Source: Aquimarina sp. AU474 (GTDB taxonomy: Bacteria > Bacteroidota > Bacteroidia > Flavobacteriales > Flavobacteriaceae). From it: a DNA stretch of 64,000 bases. A program made the position numbers and the translations under genes. Where the stretch lies: assembly GCF_900312815.1 (NCBI RefSeq), contig NZ_OMPE01000009.1, positions 1,178,001-1,242,000 on the forward strand, read 5' to 3'. Of this stretch, positions 44,716 to 53,193 are shown piece by piece. Below the pieces are notes generated by a model that was not told where the DNA came from, did no database searches, and worked only from the letters and a program-made list of their open reading frames with translations. Within the stretch, counting starts at the first letter, position 1; the number at the start of each line of letters is the position of its first letter.

Positions 44716-44759
44716 TACATTTAAACAACATTTGCATAACATTAAATTAACATTGTGAA
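44716..44759. promoter_or_regulatory. Candidate PhoB operator: four 11-bp repeats in the MORN/ChrA divergent region
   Basis: On the + strand: TACATTTAAAC, AACATTTGCAT, AACATTAAATT, AACATTGTGAA, all in perfect 11-bp register. The cleanest array in the window. Orientation points to the ChrA-type gene, but the best -7 match there (TACTTTTG, 44868-44875) is 108 bases on, so which divergent gene it controls is open. Confidence 0.6.
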
Positions 44760-44867
44760 AATAATATACTGATTATAAGCATATTAAATAATATCAAATC
44801 GAGAAATAGATTTATAGGTTGATTAATTGAATTATATGTTTACACTTAAAATTTGTTGTTATATTCA

Positions 44868-44875
44868 TACTTTTG
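44868..44875 (+). promoter_or_regulatory. -7 promoter element (TACTTTTG) for the ChrA-type gene
   Basis: Exact TAnnTTTG match, 42 bases before the ATG at 44918; no good -33 element. Confidence 0.45.
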
Positions 44876-44917
44876 ATCATCGAGTTCGTTATATAATTCC
44901 AAAACATTATTATTTCA

Positions 44918-46048
44918 ATGAATAAAAAGAAAAGACTTATAGAAGTTGCTACTGTCTTCTTTAGGCTAGGTTGTGTTGCTTTTGGAGGTCCAGCTGCTCA
45001 TATCGCTATGATGGAAGATGAAGTTGTTCACAAAAAAAAATGGATGGATAGACAACATTTTTTGGACTTAATTGGAGCAACCAATTTGATTCCTGGGCCC
45101 AATTCTACTGAGATGACTATGCATTGTGGGCATGAACGAGCAGGAGTAGCTGGTTTGTTTGTTGCTGGTGCTTGTTTTGTTTTTCCGGCGGTTGTTATTA
45201 CCGGAATTTTAGCGTGGTTTTATACTTCATATGGGCAATTACCCGAAGTTGCACCTTTTATTATGGGTATTAAGCCTGCGGTATTGGCGATTATTGCATC
45301 GGCTATTTTAAAATTAGGAAAGAAGGCATTAAAGAGTTGGGAAATTGGCGCTATAGGTATTTTAACATTGGTAGCTAGTGTTTTGGGGGTAAATGAAGTT
45401 ATAGCATTATTAAGCGCGGGAGTTTTGGGCGTATTTTACTTTTACTCAAAGTCAGAATTAAATACTACTTCCAAATCAATTGCTCCTCTTTTTTTATTCA
45501 AATTTTCGACAGCTACTTTTGTTAAATTATCTTCCTTAAAGATATTTTGGACTTTTCTAAAAGTAGGTGCTATATTATATGGTAGTGGCTATGTGTTGTT
45601 TGCTTATCTGGATGCTGAGTTAGTCACTAAAGGATGGTTAACAAGACTAGAATTGATAGATGCTATTGCAGTGGGACAGTTCACGCCTGGCCCTGTATTA
45701 TCTACTGCAACCTTTATAGGATATCAATTAGGAGGATTATGGGGAGCTGTTGGGGCAACACTAGGCATCTTTCTTCCGTCTTTTCTATTCGTATTACTTT
45801 TGAATCCTTTAATTCCTAAAATGAGAAAATCCAGAGTATTGAGTTATTTTTTGGATTCAGTAAACATTGCTGCAGTTGCTATAATGTTGTCAGTTTTATA
45901 CGCAATGGGAATAGATACATTAGTTGACTGGAAATCAATCGTAATAGCATTATTAAGTACGTTCTTAATTTTCTTCATTAAAAAAGTAAATGCTATGTGG
46001 ATTGTGCTTGGAGGGGCAATTTTAGGATATTTGTTAAACTTGATATGA
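44918..46048 (+). CDS. chrA: ChrA-family (chromate-type) transporter
   Basis: A 376-residue inner-membrane protein with two CHR domains. The first contains AFGGPAAHIAMMEDEVV and GPNSTEMTMHCGHERAG, the second GQFTPGPVLSTATFIGYQLG. About ten helices. ChrA members export chromate, but many homologues are of unknown specificity. Its place in a phosphate locus and the 11-bp repeats upstream raise the possibility that it moves another oxyanion. It is followed by a structured 3' region ending at a terminator near 46214. Confidence 0.88.
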   Translation: MNKKKRLIEVATVFFRLGCVAFGGPAAHIAMMEDEVVHKKKWMDRQHFLDLIGATNLIPGPNSTEMTMHCGHERAGVAGLFVAGACFVFPAVVITGILAWFYTSYGQLPEVAPFIMGIKPAVLAIIASAILKLGKKALKSWEIGAIGILTLVASVLGVNEVIALLSAGVLGVFYFYSKSELNTTSKSIAPLFLFKFSTATFVKLSSLKIFWTFLKVGAILYGSGYVLFAYLDAELVTKGWLTRLELIDAIAVGQFTPGPVLSTATFIGYQLGGLWGAVGATLGIFLPSFLFVLLLNPLIPKMRKSRVLSYFLDSVNIAAVAIMLSVLYAMGIDTLVDWKSIVIALLSTFLIFFIKKVNAMWIVLGGAILGYLLNLI

Positions 46049-46088
46049 AGATATTTTTAACGATACCTTAAAGTTGTGATAACATAAA

Positions 46089-46180
46089 AACTCGCCAAAA
46101 AAAATACTTTTGACGAGTCGTAAGACATATTGTAATTTCAAAAAATCGTATTAGTTTTTGTCGACTTAGATTTTTGAAAT
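46089..46180 (+). other. Two hairpins between chrA and its terminator
   Basis: ACTCGcCAAAA pairs with TTTTGaCGAGT (46090-46117), and ATTTCAAAAAATC with GATTTTTGAAAT (46135-46147 with 46169-46180, 21-base loop). With the terminator at 46184-46214 they make three consecutive stem-loops downstream of chrA, a possible structured 3' UTR or small RNA. Confidence 0.35.
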
Positions 46181-46183
46181 ACA

Positions 46184-46214
46184 GGGCTGGTCATAAGTGA
46201 TCAGCCTTTTTTTT
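46184..46214 (+). terminator. Rho-independent terminator downstream of chrA
   Basis: A stem GGCTGGTCA/TGATCAGCC (46185-46193 with 46198-46206, one mismatch), TAAG loop and T8 run. It isolates the porin gene from chrA. Confidence 0.82.
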
Positions 46215-46265
46215 GCTATTGCATAAGTACTTAAAAAAAAGGGGATTTTAAAATAATCATTATAA

Positions 46266-46290
46266 AACATTAAGTTAACATTAACTTAAC
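46266..46290 (+). promoter_or_regulatory. Candidate PhoB operator: 11-bp repeats upstream of the porin
   Basis: AACATTAAGTT and AACATTAACTT are directly adjacent (46266-46276, 46277-46287) and a third unit begins AACAC. The array ends ten bases before GTTCTTTG (46301-46308), a degenerate -7 element, 45-69 bases from the ATG. Confidence 0.65.
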
Positions 46291-46334
46291 ACGGGTGTTG
46301 GTTCTTTGCAGCGACAAAAAACTAGTACGGAATT

Positions 46335-47534
46335 ATGAAATTAAAGATTACCCTAACAGCGTTAACTCTTTTTACGCTTTGCTTTGTAAATGCACAAGAA
46401 ATTACCGAAACTAAATTTGGAAAAGGAATTCTAAATGTTGTCGCTAAGGACAGTTCTTGGAGCATGAAATTTGCAACTAGAATGCAATTTCTTTCAACTA
46501 CGGGATGGGATATTAATGACGGAGATTATAGTAAGCCAGAAACGAATTTCTTGGTACGAAGAGCTCGTTTAAAGTTTAGTGGTTTTGCGTATAGTCCAAA
46601 ACTTAAATATAAAATAGAACTTGGTTTATCTAATAGAGATATCTCAGGAGCTTCGGAATTCACAAATGATGCCCCTCGATATATTCTTGATGCTGTTATC
46701 AAATGGAATTTTTATAAAAACTTTACGCTCTGGGCAGGACAAACAAAATTACCTGGTAACGTAGAACGTGTTATCTCCTCGGCAAATTTACAACTAGTAG
46801 ATCGTTCGAGATTAAACAGTAGATTTAATATTGATCGAGATCTTGGTGTACAGTTAAGACATCACTTTAAAATATCAGATAAATTTTTAGTGAGAGAAGC
46901 ATTTGCTATTTCTCAAGGTGAAGGAAGAAATATTACAACAGGTAATCTAGGAGGACATCAATATACAAGTAGAGTAGAATTACTACCTTTTGGAAAATTT
47001 CAGAGCAAAGGGGATTATAAAGGAGGAGATCTTAAAAGAGAGCAGACTCCTAAATTAATGCTTGCTGCCACGTATGATTTTAATGCAGATGCTGTTAAAA
47101 ATAGAAGTAACCAGGGATCATATATGGAGACCAGTACAGGTTTTTTCGAAACTAATATCTCAACAATATTTGTTGATGCTGTATTTAAGTACAAAGGTTT
47201 TTCTTTTATGGGAGAATTTGCCGATCGAGATGCAGATGAGGCAATAGCTGTAGAAGAAGATGGTACTCCAACAGGAGATATCGTACAGGTTGGTAATGCA
47301 TTAAATTTACAGGCTGGATATTTATTTAAAAGTAACTGGGAAGTAGCAGGACGTTATACTAATCTTAATTTTGATGCTGTTGTTGGTAGAGCTTTGGAAG
47401 AGCAATACACTCTTGGAGTTTCTAGATATGTGGCTGGGCATAATTTAAAAGTGCAGTCGGATATAAGTTATACTACAGAAGCTGGCGAAGGTAGTGGGTT
47501 AATGTACAGATTACAATTTGACATACATTTCTAA
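46335..47534 (+). CDS. Phosphate-selective porin O/P family protein
   Basis: A 399-residue outer-membrane barrel of the OprP/OprO family. Signal peptide (1-20, CFVNA before QE), then FLVRRARLKFSGFAYSPKLKYKIELGLS and FTLWAGQTKLPGNVERV, both typical of the family, and a C-terminal strand ending LQFDIHF. In Pseudomonas OprP is a starvation-induced phosphate channel. It is directly upstream of the Pit transporter gene (78 bases) and has its own operator-like repeats. Confidence 0.92.
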   Translation: MKLKITLTALTLFTLCFVNAQEITETKFGKGILNVVAKDSSWSMKFATRMQFLSTTGWDINDGDYSKPETNFLVRRARLKFSGFAYSPKLKYKIELGLSNRDISGASEFTNDAPRYILDAVIKWNFYKNFTLWAGQTKLPGNVERVISSANLQLVDRSRLNSRFNIDRDLGVQLRHHFKISDKFLVREAFAISQGEGRNITTGNLGGHQYTSRVELLPFGKFQSKGDYKGGDLKREQTPKLMLAATYDFNADAVKNRSNQGSYMETSTGFFETNISTIFVDAVFKYKGFSFMGEFADRDADEAIAVEEDGTPTGDIVQVGNALNLQAGYLFKSNWEVAGRYTNLNFDAVVGRALEEQYTLGVSRYVAGHNLKVQSDISYTTEAGEGSGLMYRLQFDIHF

Positions 47535-47549
47535 ACACTGTGTAAATAC

Positions 47550-47571
47550 ATAACAGTTTGATAACATTAAG
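47550..47571 (+). promoter_or_regulatory. Candidate PhoB operator: 11-bp repeats upstream of pit
   Basis: ATAACAGTTTG (47550-47560) and ATAACATTAAG (47561-47571) are exact tandem 11-mers sharing ATAACA. A -7-like AATATTTG (47587-47594) follows 15 bases later, then the ATG at 47613. Confidence 0.6.
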
Positions 47572-47612
47572 CTGAGAATTGATTATAATATTTGCACCTT
47601 AAATAAAAAGTA

Positions 47613-50000
47613 ATGGATAATATTTATTTATTAATGGTTGTTGCTCTTGCTGTACTGGCAATTGCCGACCTTATTGTAGGAGTTAGTAACGATGCCGTTA
47701 ATTTTTTGAACTCTGCAATTGGCTCTAAAGCTGTGTCTTTTAGAACAATTATGATTGTTGCTAGTATTGGTATTGCGGCTGGGGCCATTTTTTCTAGTGG
47801 ATTGATGGAGGTAGCACGGAAAGGGATATTTAATCCCGGAGAATTCTATTTTGATGAGATCATGATCATCTTTATGGCGGTAATGATTACCGATATACTC
47901 CTGCTCGACTTTTTTAATACACTTGGGATGCCAACATCAACAACAGTATCTATTGTGTTTAACCTTTTGGGAGCAGCCGTTTGTGTGGCATTAATCAAAA
48001 TTGGTGCAGATCAAGGACAAACTTTTGCAGATTTAGAGAACTATATAAATACTAAAACTGCTAAAAAAATCATCAGCGGTATTCTACTCTCGGTAGTTAT
48101 TGCATTTTCGGTTGGTGCTCTTGTGCAGTTTATTACTCGTTTATTATTATCTTATAATTTTGAAAAGAAAGCAAAATGGGTTGGTGCCTTGTTTGGAGGA
48201 ATTGCATTGACTGCATTATTGTATTTCATTTTTATGAAAGGGATCAAAGGAACCGCATATGCAAAAGCAATAGTTGATGTTGTATATAGTGGAGGTCCAG
48301 AAGGATTATTAACGGCGGCTAAAGATTATTTTGGTACTTCTTATGAAACAATAAAAGAGTTGGCCAAAGATCAAAAAGACTTGTTTAAGATTGATGGAGA
48401 AGCAGGTACGATTAAAATGACATTAAGAGGGTTTTTAGAAACCTATGTATTACCAATAGTAGGGGTTGGTTTTGTGTTTTGTTCACTACTATCGTATGTT
48501 ATAATTCACTTTTTTAAAGTAAATATTTACAAATTAATCATCATCATCGGTACTTTTGGATTGGCATTAGCTTTTTCAGGTAACGATTTGGTAAACTTTA
48601 TTGGTGTTCCAATTGCTGGTTGGCAATCCTATGAAGCTTGGATAGCTTCCGGAATACCTGCAGCAGAATTTGCGATGGACGGTTTGGCTAAAAAGAGTGA
48701 AACTCCGGTATTCTTGTTATTTGCAGCCGGTGCTATTATGGTGCTTACATTGTGGTTGTCTAAAAAAGCGAGATATGTCGCAGATACAGAGATTAACCTT
48801 TCTAGAGAAGGAGAAGCCAAAGAACGTTTCAAACCTAATTTTTTATCTAGAGGTGTTGTAAGAGGAACAGTATTGGCCTCGCAGGGACTTGCTGCTATTA
48901 CACCAAAGCAGACAATGGAATTTATAGAAAAACGTTTTACGAAACCAGTAATAGAATTACCAAAAGATAAGACCTATGAAATGCCAGCATTTGATATGGT
49001 AAGAGCTGCTGTAAACCTTGTTGTTGCTGGAATCCTTATTTCGATTGCGACTTCTATGGGATTACCTTTATCTACAACATATGTAACATTTATGGTAGCT
49101 ATGGGTACCTCATTAGCGGATAGAGCATGGGGAACAGAGAGTGCTGTGTATAGGGTAGCAGGAGTGTTAAATGTGATAGGCGGATGGTTTATGACCGCAA
49201 TCAGTGCATTTATCGCTGCAGGAACAGTAGCATTCTTGATTAACCTTGGTGGTGCTCCAATGATTGCTGTATTATTACTTGTTGCTGTATTGCTTCTTGC
49301 TAGAAATACAATAAGTTATAGAAAGAGAGTGAAAGCAGAGAAGGCAGAAGATAGCCTTAAAAATTCTGAAAGTAGTTCTGTACAAGGTGTGATTGAAGAA
49401 AGTGCAGATAATATTAAGTCTTTTGTAAATAGAGGAACTAAAATCTATACAAATACGATAGAAAGCTTAGTGAAATATGATTTGCCAGCTTTAAAGAAAA
49501 GTAAAAAAGGAATTGCTAAACTTGATGCAGAAGTTGAAGACCTAAGGGATAATATCTTTTATTTTATTAAAAACTTAGATGAGTCGAGTGTGGGTGCAAG
49601 TAATTTTTATATTAACATCTTAGGATATTTACAAGATATGTCTCAGTCATTAGAATATATTTCTAAAGCGAGTCATAAGCATGTGAATAATAACCACAAG
49701 AAACTTCGATTTAATCAAATTAAAGATTTGAAAGAAATTGAAGAGCAATTGACAGAGTTGTTTGGGCAAATTAAAAAAGCGTTTAATGATAGAGATTTTG
49801 ATCAGGTAGATGCTATTCTTAATGAAAAACAAGAATTGTTCAATAAAGTTAATGAGAAAATTGACAAGCAAGTTGCAAGGACCAGAACAGAAGAAAGCAG
49901 TCCTAAGAACACTACTTTATATTTTGGATTACTGTTAGAAACTAAAGATTTAATAACAGCAACCATGAATTTATTAGAAACATATAAAGATCATAAATAA
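47613..50000 (+). CDS. pit: Pit-type inorganic phosphate transporter with C-terminal PhoU-like domain
   Basis: A 795-residue protein, far longer than ordinary PitA (about 500). The two PHO4 signature loops are present: GVSNDAVNFLNSAIGSKA (23-40) and SGNDLVNFIGVPIAGW (322-337), with two sets of helices and a C-terminal set (GLPLSTTYVTFMVAMGTSL). From about 590 to 795 follows a soluble helical PhoU/DUF47-like region (SLVKYDLPALKKSKKGIAKL onward). In bacteria PhoU restrains phosphate transporters and signals to PhoR, so a built-in PhoU-like domain may do both. No separate phoU is in the window. Confidence 0.9.
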   Translation: MDNIYLLMVVALAVLAIADLIVGVSNDAVNFLNSAIGSKAVSFRTIMIVASIGIAAGAIFSSGLMEVARKGIFNPGEFYFDEIMIIFMAVMITDILLLDFFNTLGMPTSTTVSIVFNLLGAAVCVALIKIGADQGQTFADLENYINTKTAKKIISGILLSVVIAFSVGALVQFITRLLLSYNFEKKAKWVGALFGGIALTALLYFIFMKGIKGTAYAKAIVDVVYSGGPEGLLTAAKDYFGTSYETIKELAKDQKDLFKIDGEAGTIKMTLRGFLETYVLPIVGVGFVFCSLLSYVIIHFFKVNIYKLIIIIGTFGLALAFSGNDLVNFIGVPIAGWQSYEAWIASGIPAAEFAMDGLAKKSETPVFLLFAAGAIMVLTLWLSKKARYVADTEINLSREGEAKERFKPNFLSRGVVRGTVLASQGLAAITPKQTMEFIEKRFTKPVIELPKDKTYEMPAFDMVRAAVNLVVAGILISIATSMGLPLSTTYVTFMVAMGTSLADRAWGTESAVYRVAGVLNVIGGWFMTAISAFIAAGTVAFLINLGGAPMIAVLLLVAVLLLARNTISYRKRVKAEKAEDSLKNSESSSVQGVIEESADNIKSFVNRGTKIYTNTIESLVKYDLPALKKSKKGIAKLDAEVEDLRDNIFYFIKNLDESSVGASNFYINILGYLQDMSQSLEYISKASHKHVNNNHKKLRFNQIKDLKEIEEQLTELFGQIKKAFNDRDFDQVDAILNEKQELFNKVNEKIDKQVARTRTEESSPKNTTLYFGLLLETKDLITATMNLLETYKDHK

Positions 50001-50022
50001 CAGATCTTTTAAATAAGTTACT

Positions 50023-50055
50023 AAAGGCTGAATATTTTATATTCAGCCTTTTTGA
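50023..50055 (+). terminator. Rho-independent terminator after pit
   Basis: A stem AAAGGCTGAAT/ATTCAGCCTTT (50023-50033 with 50041-50051) and a T run, 23 bases after the pit stop. Confidence 0.88.
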
Positions 50056-50100
50056 TTCATATAATATCCTATAAATTAATAACTAAATAGTAAGGTTAAG

Positions 50101-50141
50101 TAAATGTTATGATCGAATGACTCTAATGTTAGTATATTGTT
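50101..50141 (-). promoter_or_regulatory. Candidate PhoB operator (reverse orientation) upstream of phoB
   Basis: Read on the - strand: AACAATATACT, AACATTAGAGT, an 11-bp step lacking the motif, then AACATTTA, all in 11-bp register. It is 75-116 bases before the phoB ATG, opposite in orientation to the gene, and 39 bases from TATATTTA (50181-50188, a one-mismatch -7). Autoregulation is possible. Confidence 0.45.
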
Positions 50142-50216
50142 ACTAAGCTCATATTAATATGGATACTTCGTATTATGTACTATATTTACCTTACTATTAT
50201 GTAATTCTAAAATAGA

Positions 50217-50900
50217 ATGAATAAAAAAGATATTACGATCCTATTAGTAGATGACGAGCCTGATATTTTGGAAATCGTTGGGTATAATCTTACAGCTGAA
50301 GGCTATCATGTTGTTACAGCAGAAAACGGAGTAGAAGCTGTAAAACTAGCCAAAAAGAAAAAACCACATTTAATCATCTTAGATGTAATGATGCCGGAAA
50401 TGGATGGTATCGAAGCTTGTGAGCAAATTCGAAAAATACCAGAACTACAAAATACGATTATTACCTTCTTAACAGCAAGAGGAGAAGATTACTCTCAGGT
50501 GGCTGGTTTTGATGCTGGAGCAGATGATTATATCACTAAACCTATTCGGCCTAAAGTTTTAGTAAGTAAAGTAAAAGCATTGCTGCGTAGATTGAAAGAA
50601 GATGACTCTTCAGATAGCGTTGTTAAAATTGGAAGCTTGGTAATCAATCGCGATGAGTATAAGATCATTAAAGACAAAAAAGAGATTGTTTTACCTAGAA
50701 AAGAGTTTGAATTATTATCTTTATTGGCCTCTAAACCAGGTAAAGTATTTAAAAGAGAAGATATCCTAGATAAGGTTTGGGGTAATGAAGTAATTGTGGG
50801 TGGTCGTACTATCGATGTTCATATTAGAAAGTTGAGAGAAAAGATCGGTGATAATAGCTTCAAAACTATCAAAGGAGTGGGGTATAAGTTTGTAGAGTAA
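50217..50900 (+). CDS. phoB: Response regulator, PhoB type
   Basis: A 227-residue OmpR/PhoB-family regulator. Receiver domain 1-120: acidic pocket VDDEPD (11-16), phospho-acceptor Asp56 in LIILDVMMPEMDG, switch region and Lys in DDYITKPIRPK. Winged-helix DNA-binding domain about 130-225 ends GVGYKFVE. It lies directly before the phoR-type kinase and after porin and pit, so a phosphate-starvation role is very likely. Such regulators bind 11-bp direct repeats as tandem dimers, as seen in front of several neighbours. Confidence 0.93.
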   Translation: MNKKDITILLVDDEPDILEIVGYNLTAEGYHVVTAENGVEAVKLAKKKKPHLIILDVMMPEMDGIEACEQIRKIPELQNTIITFLTARGEDYSQVAGFDAGADDYITKPIRPKVLVSKVKALLRRLKEDDSSDSVVKIGSLVINRDEYKIIKDKKEIVLPRKEFELLSLLASKPGKVFKREDILDKVWGNEVIVGGRTIDVHIRKLREKIGDNSFKTIKGVGYKFVE

Positions 50901-51980
50901 ATGGCAGAAAATTTTAAAAAGTCGTATAGGTTTGCATTCCTTTCGTCTTTATATATCACCATTATATTGACGCTCGTTATGAGCGTTTTTTTATATGCTC
51001 AATCAGTGATAAATCCAAAGTATATAATTGGTTTTGTATTGGTTTGTTATATAGTTAGCTTTAGTATTATTCAATACCGTGTAGAACGTTTTATTTATCG
51101 TAGAGTTCGTAAAATCTATGATGATATTGAAATGTTGGAAGCAGATGCTATTGAAGATACACCCGTAACTACAGATATGAGGACACTCATAAAAGAGGTA
51201 GAAAAATTTGCACAACAACGCAAAACAGAGATTGAAACCTTAAAAATCCGAGAGGATTATCGTAAAGAGTTTATGGGTAATGTTTCTCATGAACTCAAAA
51301 CACCTTTATTTACTGTGCAAGGATATATATTAACCCTGTTGGATGGTGCAATGGATGATCCAGCAATTCTTGACAAGTACCTTAATCGCGCAAATAAAGG
51401 TGTAGAACGATTGATTTATATCGTAAATGACCTTGATATGATTACTAAACTAGAGGTAGGTGATCTAAATCTTAATTATACAAATTTTGACATTGTAGAA
51501 CTGGTACAAAGCGTGTTCGATCTTTTTGAAATGAAAGCTGCTAAAAAGAATATCGCGCTTACTTTTGACATGAACTATTCTGAACCTATACTTGTTCATG
51601 CCGATAGAGAGCGAATACAACAAGTGTTGTCTAATTTGGTAGTTAATTCTATAAAATACGGAAAAGAAGATGGAACAACCGAGGTAAGTGTAGAAGATCT
51701 CATTCGTAATAAAGCGATTGTAAGGGTAACCGATAATGGAGAAGGTATTGCCCAAGCACATATCCCAAGATTGTTTGAGCGTTTTTATCGTGTCGATAAA
51801 AGTGGTTCTAGAAAAGAAGGAGGCTCTGGGCTCGGGTTAGCTATTGTTAAGCACATTATCGAAGCCCATCATGAACGTATTTATGTAGAAAGTGATTATC
51901 GTGTGGGTAGTGAGTTTTCATTTACTTTGGAAAAAGTGAAAAAGTTCCCCGTAGTCGATGTCAGTACTAAAACTACTTAA
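50901..51980 (+). CDS. phoR: Sensor histidine kinase, PhoR type
   Basis: A 359-residue kinase with two close N-terminal helices (12-33, 40-58) and no periplasmic domain, as in PhoR. The HisKA domain has His130 in FMGNVSHELKTPL; the ATPase domain has VVNSIKYG (N box), DNGEGIA (G1) and GGSGLGLAIVKH (G2). There is no recognisable PAS domain between. It starts immediately after the phoB stop. Its last 63 bases overlap the oppositely oriented glycosyltransferase gene. Confidence 0.93.
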   Translation: MAENFKKSYRFAFLSSLYITIILTLVMSVFLYAQSVINPKYIIGFVLVCYIVSFSIIQYRVERFIYRRVRKIYDDIEMLEADAIEDTPVTTDMRTLIKEVEKFAQQRKTEIETLKIREDYRKEFMGNVSHELKTPLFTVQGYILTLLDGAMDDPAILDKYLNRANKGVERLIYIVNDLDMITKLEVGDLNLNYTNFDIVELVQSVFDLFEMKAAKKNIALTFDMNYSEPILVHADRERIQQVLSNLVVNSIKYGKEDGTTEVSVEDLIRNKAIVRVTDNGEGIAQAHIPRLFERFYRVDKSGSRKEGGSGLGLAIVKHIIEAHHERIYVESDYRVGSEFSFTLEKVKKFPVVDVSTKTT

Positions 51981-52973
51981 CCCTTTATAGGTATTCATAT
52001 CACGCAATTTCTTTAGCGTAAAATCATTTTGATTACAGCTAGGTACTAATTTGTTAAGCGTTAGCCTTTCGGCGAGGTACTCTTGTTCAAATTGCCCAGG
52101 CGTAGGAATAAAAAAAGCTTTTTTCTTTAATTTAGCAAGATCCATTACAGTAGTATAGCCCGATCTAGAGATAATGAGATTGCTACTATTGATAGTGTTT
52201 TCTAAATCCTTACCCATTAAATAGTTGTGGATGGTAATATTGTTTTTCATGTATGTTTTTTGAGTCTCTTCGATAACACCTCTCACAAATACTATTTTTC
52301 GATCACTCTGTTCAAATTCTTGAAAAAGTTTTTGCTCTAGTAACGTGCGTTGAGGTTCTGGACCAGATAATAATACCATAATATCATATTTCTTTGGGAC
52401 AACCCGATATTCAAACCTACTTAACGGACCAAGATATGTTACAGGAACACTACTTTTTTTGGGATGACCTAATTCACCACTTAAATTAGGATCGTCAGCC
52501 ATATCTGGTACCCAACATAAATCAAATTTCTTAATATATTTATTGTGCACTTTTGTGCTAAATGATGTAGTTTTTCCGCTAAGAACTGTGAGTTGGTGTG
52601 TTATAAAGACCGAAGGGATACTTTTATGACGAACTCCCATCCTATTATCTGAAATAATACCACTAAATTTTTCTTCCTCGATAAACTTTTTAACAACTTT
52701 TTTTTCTGCACTAATGGCATGAGCTATTTTGGGACTATTAAGAAGCATCTTTAATTTAAAGTTACTTGCTTTTTTTGAGTATTCTATATTATACGACGGT
52801 AGTTCCTTGGTTTGTAACGTTGGAAATTCTTTTTTTAACAATGAAAGAGCTACGCCATCAGATGCAATTACAGGCTCTATCCCCTCATGCATAAGGGCAT
52901 TAATGATGGGTATACACCTCGTTGCATGGCCTAATCCCCAGTTAAGTGGAGCTACAAGTACTTTTTTATCCAA
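51918..52973 (-). CDS. GT-B glycosyltransferase (MurG/GT28-like)
   Basis: A 351-residue GT-B fold enzyme. N-terminal NWGLGHATRCIPIINAL (12-28) resembles the acceptor-side glycine loop of MurG-like enzymes; the C-terminal part has SRSGYTTVMDLAKL and IPTPGQFEQEYLAERL, matching the sugar-nucleotide-binding site. Acceptor and donor unknown. Its 3' end overlaps phoR by 63 bases tail to tail. Confidence 0.85.
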   Translation of the reverse strand: MDKKVLVAPLNWGLGHATRCIPIINALMHEGIEPVIASDGVALSLLKKEFPTLQTKELPSYNIEYSKKASNFKLKMLLNSPKIAHAISAEKKVVKKFIEEEKFSGIISDNRMGVRHKSIPSVFITHQLTVLSGKTTSFSTKVHNKYIKKFDLCWVPDMADDPNLSGELGHPKKSSVPVTYLGPLSRFEYRVVPKKYDIMVLLSGPEPQRTLLEQKLFQEFEQSDRKIVFVRGVIEETQKTYMKNNITIHNYLMGKDLENTINSSNLIISRSGYTTVMDLAKLKKKAFFIPTPGQFEQEYLAERLTLNKLVPSCNQNDFTLKKLRDMNTYKGLSSFSTDIDYGELFHFFQSK

Positions 52974-53193
52974 AACGCCTTTATTTTTATTAGTTAGAAC
53001 GACTGACTATTTCATTCGTAATAATAAAAGTAATCCTATTTCCTTATGAGTATATTTCCTTAATTTTACCAAAAAATTATTTTAAGTGAAATTTTACTTT
53101 CGAATGAAGAATTGTTAACAGTAACAAAAAGAGATTACTGTAACAGAATTGAAAGTTAGAAGACTAGTATATTAGATAGAAATAGAATAATAA

